Positions 21,661 to 33,726 of a stretch of DNA of 64,000 nt are shown in pieces. How positions within the stretch are numbered: position 1 is the first letter of the stretch; every line of letters starts with the position of its first letter. The stretch is from Flammula alnicola. Lineage: Eukaryota; Basidiomycota; Agaricomycetes; Agaricales; Strophariaceae. The DNA is taken from NCBI GenBank assembly GCA_015499995.1, contig JADNRV010000004.1:682001-746000 (forward strand). The letters run 5' to 3'. The notes beneath the pieces are model-generated. The model was not told the DNA's origin. It ran no database searches and saw only the letters and a list, made by a program, of their open reading frames with translations. The translations under genes and the position numbers were made by a program.

Positions 21661-24555
21661 ATGTGGAACGCCCTCGATGTCGCGCCTACACCAGAAAAAC
21701 CCTTTACCGATTACTCAAGGTGGAGGCTGCTTGTGAACGACGGTGGTCGCCACACCTGGCACTACCTCCGCACCGACGAAGAGGCCGAGAGGTGGCCACA
21801 AAATGAAGTGGACAGGTTCTGGCTAGGCTTGAAAACGGTGCGTTCCTTCTGCAACAATTATTATAAATGCGTACTCAACCATAAAACATCCGATTCATTG
21901 TAGACCATGCCGGACCTGCCGCCCGCAAAAGACCCTCTTGATGCTGCTCGGAACGGATATAAATTCTATAAAGAGCTCCAGTCTCACGACGGACACTGGG
22001 CAGGCGAATATGGAGGCCCTATGTTTCTTCTTCCTGGGCTGGTCATTGGCTCGTATGTGACCGGAATGACTTTCAAGGAAGAGGAGCGTCTGGAGATGAT
22101 ACGCTACTTGATGAACCGCGCACATCCGGATGATGGTGGTTGGGGAATGTGAGTGCACCTGTCTTGCTTCCTGCTTCCTCTTAGACCCTCCAGTTGGTCA
22201 AGTTTTTAAACTCTGTGCTTTTTTGTTTATTCTGCAGTCACGTCGAAGGCCATTCTACAGTATTTGGCACCGGACTGAATTACGTGTCTTTACGCCTCCT
22301 TGGAGTTGATAAAGACCATCCTGTTTGTGTAAGAGCTCGAGGAACCCTCCATAAACTTGGTAAGAGATTAATAAATTATCACTATTTAAATTTCTGACCT
22401 TTTCTCCTCAACGAACAGGCGGTGCAACATCTATTCCAGCGTGGGGCAAGTTCTGGTTGTCTGTTCTCAACTGTTACGATTGGGCTGGCAACAACCCAGT
22501 CCCTCCTGAGCTCTGGTATGGTTGTGAATACCATATTTACCGACATATGTCATTGATCCGAATTTTAATCAGGTTGCTCCCCGACTGGGTTCCATTCCAT
22601 CCAAGTCGGTGGTGGATTCATGTTCGCAACGTCTATATCCCTATGAGTTATCTTTATGGCGTTAGGTATAAAATGGAAGAAAACGACCTTATACTGTCAC
22701 TCCGTGAGGTATGAATATCATTTTAGGTCGCGTTATTCAATGAGAGTCGACTTTTCTTGACAGGAACTATACACAGAGGAGTACTACTCCATTGACTGGC
22801 CGGCCCAGCGAAATAACGTCAACAAGGTTGACGAATACGCACCCCATACCAGACTTTTGGATGCACTCAACGTCGTATTGTCATCGTTCGAAGACTGTAT
22901 CGTACCTCCTCTTCGACGAGCGGCACTCGCACGGGCATACGAGCTCATCGTAATGGAGGATGAAAACACGTCGTACCAAACTCTCGCACCTGTGTCGAAA
23001 ATGTTCAACCTCATGGCGCGCGCGCACGCCGAAGGGCCTGACAGCGAGGCCTACAAACAACATGCGATCAAGCGCCAGGACTTTATGTGGATAGGCGCTG
23101 AAGGCATGATGATGTGCGGCACGAATGGCAGCCAGCTCTGGGACACCGGGTTTATCGCACAGGCGCTGGTGGAGACAGGGTTAGCGAACGAGGAAGAGAA
23201 TAAGGAGAGCTTGATAAAAGCGTTGGAGTGGCTTGACCAAGCGCAGATGAGATCCGACCCGAAATTTTATCATGAAGCGTATCGACAGACTACAAAGGGT
23301 GCTTGGGGATTCAGGTTTGTTCTATTCTATTCTCATCCTGTCGATTCTCTATTCTAACGTCGTGCTTCAACCAGTACGACAGAGCAAGGCTATACTGTCA
23401 GTGATTGCACAGGAGAAGGATTAAAGGCCGCCATGTACCTGCAGTTCGACCTCGAGTGAGAATTTCTGGATAAAATTCAGCAAATCCTGTCTAACTTCTT
23501 TGATTAGTTTTACACCTAAGCTTATATCGAAAGAGCGCATGTGCGACGCCGTCAACGTCATGCTCACACTGCAAAACCCCAATGGCGGTTTCGCAAGCTA
23601 CGAACTCGTCAGGGGATCAGAGTGGCTGGAGTGGCTGAATCCTGCAGAAGTTTTCGGTTCGTTCCCACCCCTTTGCTATGCCCTACCTTCGACCTAAGAT
23701 TTTTTTTCAGGAAATATCATGACGGAGTATTGCTATCCGGAATGCACGACCTCTGTTATCACCTCTCTTGCCATTTTCCGAAAGCATTACCCTGACTATC
23801 GCGTGGAGGATATCGAGTAAGCTATTTTTCTTTTAGATCTCGTACCACCCTTGACTTATTTTCTCTTACTCGAATTATCCAGTCGTACCATAAAAGGTGC
23901 CATCAAATACCTCCATAACGAACAGACACTGGAAGGCGGTTGGGTTGGCTCCTGGGGCATCTGCTTTACATATGCAACGCAATTCGCACTGGAGAGCCTC
24001 TCTCTTGTCGGGGAGACATACGAGACGAGCAAATATTCCCGCAAAGCATGTGAATTCCTCTTGAGCCACCAGCGGGAGGACGGCGGTTGGGGTGAGAGCT
24101 ACAAGGTGATTTAAATTCTTGTTGGAATGCACGATCATTAATTTTTTTCTGTTCTGCCGTTGTAGTCCTGCGAACAAAGCGCTTGGATAGAGCATGAGAA
24201 TACTCAAGTCGTTCAGACCTGCTGGGCCGTGATGGCCCTCATGTACGCAAAATACCCTGACCCTGAGCCGATTGCGAAGGGTGTGAGGCTCGTCATGTCG
24301 AGACAGAAGCCGGTAGGATTAACCCATTCCGTTATTCTCCTTCATTAGCTAACGTACTCTTTTCTCTAGGACGGTTCGTGGCCTCAAGAAGCCATCGAAG
24401 GCGTGTTTAACAAAACGTGCGCTATTGCCTACCCGAACTTCAAGTTCTCGTTCCCTATCTGGATGCTGGGCAAAGCGCACTATTACCTGAACGCACTCAA
24501 GTCCTCTGGGAACGGTAAGGCCAACGGAATTCGGCACTTAAATGGCCATCATTAA
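21661..24555 (+). CDS. ERG7: Lanosterol synthase (oxidosqualene cyclase)
   Basis: ER/lipid-droplet enzyme cyclising 2,3-oxidosqualene to lanosterol in ergosterol synthesis. The ATG at 21661 gives MWNALDVAP; an upstream ATG-less extension is not family-like. QW-type repeats are visible: [56 protein letters not shown] and [37 protein letters not shown] is also typical. The catalytic acid lies in [11 protein letters not shown]; many cyclases have DCTAE here, so position four is Gly instead of Ala while the proton-donating Asp is kept. Length is about 720 residues, normal. About ten introns, all joining in frame. The stop is TAA 24553-24555. Confidence 0.95.
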
Positions 24556-25999
24556 AGATGGAAATCATGTATGCTCCTTTCTGGCGGCTACCTCCTCGCT
24601 TTGTCTGCAAAAGGACCTTCACTTTATCTATTCATCTTCTTCGGCCTTACTTGCTATACTGATGTTGTCAACAGTTTTTATGGATATACATTGAATATAC
24701 CCACGTTTATTCACGGATCTGGAATCACGGTTCACTGGATCTTAGAGGAAGTACAAACGTTGGATGCTGATAGGAAATCGTTGAAGCGCTTCATGCCCTC
24801 ACCCAGCCTTGTACTTTGTCACTTTGTCAACGACTGATAAGGTCGTGGGTTGGAGGATTTCCACAGAGAAGATGTCACTCGGTATACTCTGGGTCTGCAT
24901 GTGTTCATGAGATTAGGCATGTAATACTTCAAACGACCATGGCGTTATAAAAGATCACCTACTCTGGGTGTGATAGCGAAAAGGTGTGATGTTTTATATC
25001 GTAAGTTCACGGACGTTCTTCTACCTTTACTTTGTGCTCAAGTTAGTGGAGGAGATCTACATAGACCCGAGAAATTTAGCGGCGTTATTTATATGCATAT
25101 TCAGACGGTATGGAAACAATAGGTTCGTTATGGGTTATCGATGATGGGGTTGAATGGATTCAAAATAATTAGAGCACCGGTGAACTGGTCTGGTCCATGT
25201 CACTGCCAGAGCTCCAGTCTACTGCCAATCTGCTGCCGTCTTCCATTCAAAGGTCCGTTATCTCCCAGACCAGAGAACAATTAGATGGACTGGAAGTAAG
25301 CTAGTTAACCAATCATAATCCTTTTCTTGATGATATCAGGATATCAGCCTCGAGGTTATTGTTCTCTTGAACAATAAGGAACGGCGAAATTAGACATAGG
25401 TGTGAACTTGGAGCGAAGGTCAAGCATGGGTCCGAAATGGACATGATGTCGTTTGTACTGAACATTGTATCGTGTTCAGAGCTTCGTATGTCTTTTGCAG
25501 AGTGCTGGGATGGCGTGGAAGGTCATGAACAAGACGAAGGGAGTTGGTGAAGAGCTACCATAAAAGGAGAAGACACCAAACACGGACTCGTGTTTGTGCT
25601 TTCTTCCATATCAGGTACACGACTGCTTCTTCCATTGTTCGGTCTTGGTGTTTTCCGTGGAATACGCAGAAATGCTGTTGTACTATCTTGAGGGAACACA
25701 TACGCCATCACAAGTTAGACTCAGCTCGAGGCTCAAGTTAGGCGAATAATGCCGTACTTGTTCTCCATATCTGTCAATGAAGAACAATAGCGTCCCCATC
25801 TATATAACCAGGCTCTGGATTTGCGATAACCATAGCACTCGTTTGCTTCGTCTCTAGAGTCTTCAGAGCTAGATCTTCCTACTACCCCGTCTCTTGTCAC
25901 TCTTTCCAACAGACCTTTACGCCGTGCTCAGACTCCTCACGTTACGCCCAAATCACCTTCTAATCTAACTACTCATCCACCCGAAATCCCATCTCTATA
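24556..25999. other. Intergenic ERG7 to small orphan gene
   Basis: About 1.4 kb with no supported gene. The last 200 bp look like a strong promoter: TATATAA at 25801-25807, then a long pyrimidine-rich leader (CTACTACCCCGTCTCTTGTC and following) up to the ATG at 26000. Confidence 0.45.
25801..25807 (+). promoter_or_regulatory. TATA box of the small orphan gene
   Basis: TATATAA about 193 bp before the ATG, followed by a CT-rich leader, the usual layout of highly expressed basidiomycete genes. Inferred, not demonstrated. Confidence 0.45.
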
Positions 26000-26389
26000 A
26001 TGTTCGCCGACGGAAGCTTCGCAGTCGCCCTCGTCAAGAACCGTGTCATGGTTGTCCAAGGTAAATACTCTGCACCTTTCCTTGCCAACGCCAATTGTGC
26101 TGAACATCACTTTCTAGCTGCTCGCACACATAACAAACGCGAAAAATACCTTGATGTTCACACTTATGCCCCCTTCGGTGAAGGTGTATTCCTTGCCACC
26201 GACGTCCCGTCTGCACGCATCGCGTCCTCCGACATTCTTACCGTCCTTCCTCCAATGGAAGTCGATCGCCTTTTGACGCAGGGCATGCTCGAGCTCTCCA
26301 AGAAAGAGTTCTCTCAATACATCGAGCTCACCTCTCGCCATCAGAAGCGCTATGAGAGCCTCTGGAGTGCTTGGGTCTCCAAACATTGA
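26000..26389 (+). CDS. Small protein of unknown function
   Basis: I do not recognise this gene. The ATG at 26000 (context TCTATAATGTTC) opens a frame of 129 codons to TGA 26387-26389. A canonical intron GTAAAT...TTCTAG can be drawn at 26060-26116 (57 nt, a multiple of three, no stop), so both spliced (110 residues) and unspliced forms are readable. The spliced product begins MFADGSFAVALVKNRVMVVQ and then has AARTHNKREKYLDVHTY, VLPPMEVDRLLTQGMLELSK and FSQYIELTSRHQKRYESLW. There is no signal peptide or membrane segment; the C-terminal half is amphipathic-helical. The strong-looking promoter and codon bias (many C-ending codons) suggest high expression. Confidence 0.65.
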   Translation: MFADGSFAVALVKNRVMVVQGKYSAPFLANANCAEHHFLAARTHNKREKYLDVHTYAPFGEGVFLATDVPSARIASSDILTVLPPMEVDRLLTQGMLELSKKEFSQYIELTSRHQKRYESLWSAWVSKH

Positions 26390-27044
26390 TACCTATTCGC
26401 CACTTGTTTCTTTGGAGGCATCTTCGAAAGGTGCTTTCTTCTCTGCTTTTCTCCGACCACTGCTTCCGCCTTGGGTGTATCACAACCTATAACTGTATCG
26501 ATAGATCGATTGCTCTCTCCACATTGTAGCTTATAGTAACGACTCCTCCACTGTATCTTTAGAACTTATACCACCTGTATCGACCGCTCCTCGATTTTGC
26601 TGATTCTTTACGCTTTATGCTGCTATAAAACATATATATAAATACACATATACCACTTGCTTTATCTAAAACCATGCCTTCCAACGAATTCATAAGAATC
26701 GCGGATGAACTTATACGATACAAGAAATAAGGATAAATATATGTGAAAAAGAAATCTGTCGACGAATATTTAATGGAGAGCTCCTACAACATGATTAGAC
26801 GACTGTACTTGAAACGGGATGTGAGGACTTGTACGTGTGCAGGAAAAACAGGCATAATGGTTACAATTCTTTGACCAACTAGAGTCCAAGGTAATGGCAT
26901 AGCTGGTGGAAGGTAACATAAATAACCCAACCTCAGCTCGCTTAAGCAGACTGCGTTGCATTTGGGTCTCGATAAATCTGTCATAGAAATATTCAGCAAG
27001 AGACTCTGGAGTCAGAGGAAAAGGTATACCTTGATATCCCAATA
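26390..27044. other. Convergent 3' flank between orphan gene and BRN1
   Basis: About 650 bp of 3' flanking DNA. An open minus-strand frame at 26770-27051 continues from the BRN1 end but resembles nothing and is probably read-through. AT-rich stretch at 26630-26660. Confidence 0.35.
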
Positions 27045-29837
27045 TTACCAATCTTCTTCACATCGCCCTTGACTCCTCATTTTGCTCGTCTTCAACGACG
27101 CCTTCTCCACCAGCGGACTATCTTCCAGTGCACTTTCCAGTTTAAGCCCTTGCTCATTGGCCAAGTGAAGGAGACAGATAAAGCAGAAGCTCGTGCTGAT
27201 CTCTTCCATCTTTTCGCGCGGATATGACTTCTGCAGACCCGATATCACCTGGCTGAACTGCCTGGACTCTGATGGATCAGTTGGCGTAATATCGCTTTCG
27301 TCCACATCCTAAGAAATTATCTTCGTGTCAGCACAGATTTAAATAAATAAAAAACGAGGAGACAAACGTACCATGCCTTCATCGTTATCTTGAGTGGCAG
27401 CTGGATCCTTCTTGACGACGATTTCCAGACCTTTCCAAATATTCTCCTTGAGCTTCCTGACGTCGACTCGTTTAGCTCTCTTTGCATAGTTAACAAACTC
27501 AGGTCGGACGCGTCTTGTCTGGCCTTGAGTAGCAGCAAGCAGATCTTGCTCGCCTGCATCTTCGTCAGGCATACCTCCACCCTCGCCGTCGTAGCCAGCA
27601 TCGTCGTCGAAGCCTGGACCGAAGTCGTCTTCGTGGAAGAACTGAGTGTTGAAGGGAACGGCACCAGCGTTCGCTAGAAGGGAGAAAAAATTAGTCTTGC
27701 TTGCTACGGATAAAAACGCGTTTATGCTCACTGTCATCGTCGTTGTCCCGGTTCGCAGCTTGGTCGGCTGCTGCTTGGGCCCAGAAGTTTTCGTCGACTT
27801 CACCATCACCATTTTCGTTCATTCGAACCCGTTTGCCTCGCATTTTCAACTGTTGGACAAGGTCAGATTGAATCTCGGCAATTACAGTAAAATGACTTAC
27901 GAAGAACTTCGGTTTCAAGAACAATGTGACAAGCTGTCGACTGGAGAAATGCATATCGTCGGGTAGCTTGTGATCATCACGCTTTTCCTTCTTCTTTTTG
28001 CTGCCAGGAAGATTAATTCCTGCACCTTTCGTTACTGGGGCGAAAAGCTCTTTGCTCAGCTCCTTGAGGCCCTTTTCCGACGGCGTCAAAAAATCGATCT
28101 TAACTGCCTCCTTCTTTTGCCGCTTATTGGATTTGTTCGCAGCGCCAGTATCTGCTTCCGCTGTATAAATTCAGAAGATCAGACAACAGTCTTACGATAT
28201 TGACAATCGAAATTGCACCCACCTTTGCGAACACCTTTCTTTACCTTCCAATGTTCTGGGCCAGCCCAGTTCTTGAGGAAATTTTGGTCAAAGTAATCCA
28301 AGGCTCCTTCGCCCTCTGTATCAGCCATGGCCAACACCAAATCGCGTTCGTTGGGTAACCGACGAGGGTCGAATGGTACGAATGCACCTGGACGTCCATC
28401 TTCTCCATCGCCTGCGGGACCGACAGATCCATTGTTAGAGTTATTGTCGCCTCCGTAATCATCTCCGCCCACATCTCCAGCGTAATCGTCTCCAACAGCG
28501 TCGGCACCGACGAAAAAGTCCTCTATAGGTGGCCCGTCGCCGTTGTCCATGTTCATCCCGAAACCGGTGTCGTCGTCGCCATCATCGTCATCGTCATCTT
28601 GATGTCTGGTGTTATCTTGGAAGAACGTGGTGTCATCCATAGTGAAAGCGTCCTTGGAGAACGAAAACCCTTCAAGCGAATGGGATATCGCCTTGTCTTC
28701 AAGCACGGAAAGATCAGAGAAGAAAGATTCTAAAAATTTGTTAATGAATACACTGGAAACACGATTAAAATGAAAATACTCACTTCGCAAATAGCTCAAG
28801 TCAACCTCGTCTTCTGGTTCCTCAACGGCATCTTCTTCTTCGATCTTGCCCATAGGGTCACTGCCGTCGAAAACGACTCTCATACAACCTTCCGATCCGA
28901 CACCGAAGGACAGATGATTCATGAGAAGGCCACTTGCACCGCCTTCATCAAAATCTGCAGATGTTTTCCTAAACAGAGGATCAACTGAAAACTCCAGTTC
29001 CGGTTTCTTGTTTTTCAACTGGGATGGGTCTTTGGCGAGAGTTGCGCCTGAACCGCGGTTGGCCTTCCGTTTCTTGTTCTGAGAAGGATCGCCATCTGGG
29101 TTGTCGGAGTTGTCGCCATCATCGTCGACATCTTTTCCTCCGGATTCGAGATTGCTGAGGAGTTTGCCAGTCTCAGTACCGACACTGTCGACACGACTCG
29201 TCCAGATCTTGACGCAACCATCAAGCGTACAAGACGCGCGTTGGAAATTGATAGAGTTGTCGTCGTTATTCCTCAACAAGGACATGTCGTGAAAATAGTC
29301 AATAAGCGCGAAATTCCATGAGTTCGAAGCATTGATTTTCTGTTTCAAATTTGCTTGGTTAGAGAGCGATTTTGAAAGTTTGAAAATTGAAAAACACACG
29401 TTATCGGTCGCCATTTTCATCCATTCCTCGAAATTTGAGCTCATCACATCCATCGATACGTTGATGATGGGAGGGGCTACAGTATGGAGCTGCTGTTTTT
29501 GCTTTGTCCCTCTCGAGTGCTCCGCCGCCTCTGGTTGATCGTGCATTCCCTCCGACGAAGGTCCAGCCAAAGCATTTTCCACAACGTTAATCTTTGTGCT
29601 CTTCCTCCTCCGCCGTTTCTCAGCGGCATCATCATTAATGTTGACGGTCCTCAGAGGAACACGCCCCGTCTCGGAGTTGAAGCTGCCATCATTGTCCGGA
29701 TGGTAAACCTCGCTGAGACGCTTCTTTAAGTGCGATTTGTGTGGCTTCGGTGTTTCATGCTCCGATTCGTTGTCAGTGTCGTCGGCGTAGAGGGGCTGGG
29801 AGGCATTCGGGGATCGTGCTCGACGCGCTGGAGCCAT
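27045..29837 (-). CDS. BRN1: Condensin kleisin subunit Brn1/CAP-H (Barren)
   Basis: Bridges the SMC2-SMC4 heads and recruits HEAT subunits in mitotic condensin. The ATG at 29837 gives MAPARRARSPNASQPLYADD. Barren landmarks: SNSWNFALIDYFHDMSLLR, SINFQRASCTLDGCVKIWTS and VDSVGTETGKLLSNL near the N-terminus; VKIDFLTPSEKGLKEL and QLVTLFLKPKFF in the middle; VDVRKLKENIWKGLEI and EISTSFCFICLLHLANEQGL in the C-terminal winged-helix part. Very acidic linkers (DDDDDDGDDDTG) are typical. The literal frame stops at 27047-27045, but the family-like end (KKIGNI, then WDIKVY) lies just downstream in other frames up to a TGA at 27014-27012, so the last 25-30 residues are uncertain. Upstream are two ACGCGT boxes. 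Confidence 0.93.
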
Positions 29838-30221
29838 TATAATCGTCGTCTTCAACAAAGCTTGGTTGAGGGCACGTGATTATGGTTGCGCGACGCGTAA
29901 CTTAGAACTATGTCACGGTCACTACGCGTTGTTTGCCAACTCTGTGTCCCGCAAACAAGTGAGCCCATTTACTTGCCATTTGCCATCACCTCAACATCAC
30001 CTCAACATCACCTTACGCTTAAGCTTGACCTCCTACTTATCATCTGCCAATACTGAGATACAGGAATCGTGAGCAGCGGCCGGCCAAGCAGTGGTTGTGA
30101 ATTTCTCGTCAATGCCGGCCTATTGTCATGTGTAACTCATGCTTTCACGGAATTCATGCATTTCCAGATTTCCCTCGTAAAAAGTGCGAAGCGATAGCTT
30201 CATCTGGATCTAGATATTGGC
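29838..30221. promoter_or_regulatory. Bidirectional promoter BRN1 / coiled-coil gene with two MCB-like boxes
   Basis: 384 bp between divergent ATGs. ACGCGT occurs at 29893-29898 and 29934-29939, 56-100 bp before the BRN1 start, in the arrangement expected for MBF-controlled G1/S genes. A short tandem of CCTCAACATCA units lies at about 29989-30011. Confidence 0.5.
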
Positions 30222-32143
30222 ATGAGGGACACAGGTCAGCCTATGTCGTCAAATAATAATGCCAATCACCCACGAGCCCCGGACTACGGGCTCCCCCCTC
30301 GGCCACCAACGGCGTCTACGCCCCTCTGGACGCACCTTCTGCGTCCAAATGCTCAGACTCCGACATCTTTAGCGGAAATGCCAGTCATCGCGCCACCACT
30401 TGCGCCTTTAGACAAGAATGCAACCTCGATGCGTATTCTTCTTCATGACACCCAGGCGAACTTTGAGAATTTTGCTCTACATGTTGGTAAACTGCTTGAC
30501 GGCATTAAGGAGACGAAGCATGAAATCAAAACGACGAATACTCTGTTCGAACGCGATAGAGAAACTCTCATGGGCGATATTATTGATCTAGGTATGCCAC
30601 AGAAGCGAATTTGTCATGCCTTGTTCGCATACATGCGATCCATCGTTGTCTTTAATTCATGATGACCACAATAACATCCTCTCAGTCAACAGGAGCCAGA
30701 AAGAAATCCAGAAAGCTATGGGAAGCCCAGCTCAAGACGACTCTGTGGAATCATTCGTCAAGGATGTCAATCATCGTCTCAACGGTCTGGATCAACGCTT
30801 GGATGCAATTCAAGCGGTAGAGATCCACTACCATCTAAACTGTAGATCTCAGCTGACTATACCTGACAGTTCAACCAAACACACTCTCAGGCTCTTCAAA
30901 CCCAAATTCAGGCCGTTCAAATCCTGTTGGACAAGCAAGGATCTATTGTTACTGCCGTTTTACCTTTGCTTCCTCTGCTGCAAGCCGTGCCTCTGCATAT
31001 AGATGCCGTAAAAAACAGTATCCATGAAAGCTTAACAAAATGTCTCTCTTGCCAAAAGTCGACGCCCAGTTCCACATCAGGTGTTCTAACAGTTGCGATA
31101 ACGGAAGAATCCCACATGGTCAAGATAACAGGCAAAAGAAAACGCCGTGCAGACAGTGGCATACCTTCCTCTTCCTCGTCGCCCTTTCAACCCATCAGAG
31201 CTCCTCTGAAAAGATTACGGAGCGAAGATCTATCCAAGCATCTCGCGCCTAGTCCGACAACCTTAACGTCAAAAGATGACGACAATAACCGTCAACAAGG
31301 AACTGCTGCTGCATCTAGTTCCCCTTCAAAATTGCTAGATGGTTCTCAGCAACATGAGAATGGCGTGGCCTTTGTGTCCGGATTTTCTCCAGTCCATGTT
31401 GTTGAAAATGCTTCCATGTCCTCTGGAAGTCGTCGCGGAACATCCGCTGTTGCGAATTTCACAACTCCTCGCCGACCATTAAGCGACTTACTCATGCCTC
31501 CTCGCCAAAGCTCGACTACAAGGACTCCGAGCCTTTCGCACCATGCGGCGCAGGACGTTTCTTTCGCAAGATCGAATACCTGGGTTAAACAACTGCCTTC
31601 TGTCGGCTGTCTAGGGAAAAAGCCAACTACCCCTCTTCCACCGCGCATCCTTCGTGTGCATACATCGGTTGATAACATAGAAAGGAAGAACAGCACCCGG
31701 TACTCGACTACCAACACAACGCTGGCGAACTTATTGCTCCCTTCTCAGGCAAAGGCCCGTGGTGTGTCTGCCTCTACGGAAAGTAGCTTGTCTCGCCCCT
31801 CTGGAGCCCACGCAGAAACTGGTCCTGGTGATATGCGTCTTCGTACGGACCTGCCTCAAAACTCAAACCTCAGTGTGCAACATACTGTCGACGCTAATAA
31901 TGCCCCTTCAAAAGGTCTGACCTCTGCCTCTGTTGCCAATCAAGGTGCTGTGACGGCTATCTCCAAAGGCAAGAACCTGCCTCTCGCTCTCACCCTTGGG
32001 AAAGTGAAAGAAAGGCGATCGCCTATAGTACGTGATATAATTATAAAATTTACCGACATCCTGTGATCGACTTGTCTTTTCAGAGGGAAGGAAGACGTTT
32101 CATTCCCTTGGTTGACTCCGAGGACGAAGAAGACGAAAATTAA
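30222..32143 (+). CDS. Coiled-coil protein with long basic Ser/Thr-rich tail, unrecognised
   Basis: No family recognised. The ATG at 30222 opens a Pro/Asn-rich start (YGLPPRPPTASTPLWTHLLR), then heptad-like helices (HVGKLLDGIKETKHEIKTTN, VNHRLNGLDQRLDAIQA, QIQAVQILLDK) that should form a coiled coil over roughly residues 65-230. The rest is disordered, Ser/Thr/Pro- and Lys/Arg-rich, with a probable nuclear signal (ITGKRKRRADSG) and repeated TPRRPLSDLL / TTLANLLLPSQ patches. The end is a compact basic-then-acidic motif, REGRRFIPLVDSEDEEDEN, preceded by LTLGKVKERRSPI; stop TAA 32141-32143. Three to four introns. A nuclear scaffold is likely. Meiotic Mer2/IHO1-like proteins share this layout, but I have no sequence-level match. 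Confidence 0.65.
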
Positions 32144-32332
32144 TACTGAAGAGGACCTCGAAACTGGCTGATGACGTTCTATATCCATGCCTATATGCAG
32201 AACTATTATTGCTACAGAATTGCTTCACGTCACTCCTGGAATACCCTAAGCCATGTCCGCGGATTCCATTCTATAGACCGTCGATTACGACATATTGCAA
32301 AAGAGTTGAGCAAGTTAAGCACTGAATCCCAT

Positions 32333-33726
32333 TTATTGTTCGCGAACATGCCCGACCCAAATCTCCACAGGAGCACCACCAGCACCCGCTTGTGCTCCGA
32401 TCTGTTCGAAGTCGATACCCATTTGGGCTGCCATACCCCAGAAAGATCTTTCACCTTCATCTCTCTCCTTATAACCCAAAAATATGACAGGGTATTTTGA
32501 GCCCAAACGCGCAGTGCGCGAGAGAGTTCGACAAAGAGAAGCGAAAGAGGCTGTATTGTATGTGACATCTGCCATTCTGTAGGTGTATGTATATTAGTAG
32601 TGGGCAAAGGTCAAAATAAATATCCATGGGTGCTCACACGATAGCGTCTAATCTATCTATATTTTTGATCCCTTCTGGTAGCTCTTCATCGTCCCAATCG
32701 AGTACCCTTGCTTCTGGACTTGCTGACTGATAATATTGCGAATTTGAAGAAATGTTTTCTTCCAGAAGAGGCATGGCAGAATCTTGTGACATGCAATGTT
32801 ATGAGAATAGGCGAGCAAAATAAAATGATTGCCTATTCACCGACGTCGGTAGCTATGATGCGATCCTTTGGCAGTTCCGGGGCAGTCGGCCGCGATCTCA
32901 AAACCGCCAAAGCAATCGACAAGATACCAATTCCAGCGCCTGAGTGAAAATAAATGGTGTTTAATGTAACATAAAGCTGACAAGGGAGGATACCGACCCA
33001 ATTCAAGGATGTTGCGAGGCTCCTCTGAGAATAAGCAATCGCGAAGTTCTTGTATCCGAGGATTCTTTCCACCCAGAGTAGCATTTTCCTGAAGGTGGAC
33101 CAACCACGAGCTTAATCCAATTCCACTATCCCAGATTTTCTGAAATAATCTATACACCGTCAGCTATGCATTTCCGCGGCTACGAGTGTTGTGAAACTGG
33201 TATTTCTCACCTTGTCGAGGTCAAATGAAGTTTTCTCTGTAAAGCTCAGCCTAGCGAGCATTTTTTTGTCCTCTCCACGACAGGGAACGAGATAGGTTCT
33301 TTCTATCATCTCTTGTTTTGAAGCGCCCTTGGACCCTCGCCCCATGAATAGGATGGGCATCGACATCACGGGGAAAGGATGCTGCCCAACATTCGTAGTG
33401 CTGAGATCGACGCTTTCAGGATGCAGCTGCCAGTTTGTCTGGGCCTGCCCCATAATTATCAAACGCCATCTCTGACCTTCACGCACACCCGGAGGCACGG
33501 GCACTGGAATCTCCTTGTATGAGTTCGATAGGCGCCAGGTAGTGAATTTGTTCGCTTTTGTCACGAGAGGTTTCGGACCATCGAGCGACCAGGAGTAGTA
33601 GAGGTCTTGGGAGCCATCGAAGGGCTCAGTACGCAGATCATTGGAGATTTGGGGGGTTATGGATATTGTCCCATAAGGAGCTGCTTGGATGGGAGGTGGC
33701 CGAAGGAATGAGAGGTAAAAGAACAT
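32333..33726 (-). CDS. METTL21/Rrg1-type SAM-dependent protein methyltransferase
   Basis: Class I methyltransferase, probably a protein-lysine methylase. The ATG at 33726 gives MFFYLSFLRPPPIQAAPYGT, an N-terminal extension with DLYYSWSLDGPKPL. The Rossmann part follows: KIWDSGIGLSSWLVHL (the W-x-x-G-x-x-L element before motif I), NILELGAGIGILSIALAVL (motif I), DRIIATDVG, MPLLEENISSN, VLDWDDEELPEGI and the post-motif LDAIVMADVTYNTASFASL. The C-terminus FLGYKERDEGERSFWGMA resembles the GYKxR-x-x-E strand of METTL21 proteins. The stop is at 32333. The next gene upstream on the same strand is another member of the superfamily, 174 bp away. Substrate unknown. Confidence 0.75.

Noticed and set aside
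26770..27051. Minus-strand frame continuing from the BRN1 3' end as a separate gene
   Set aside because: No recognisable domain; it begins inside the uncertain BRN1 end and looks like 3' flank read-through.
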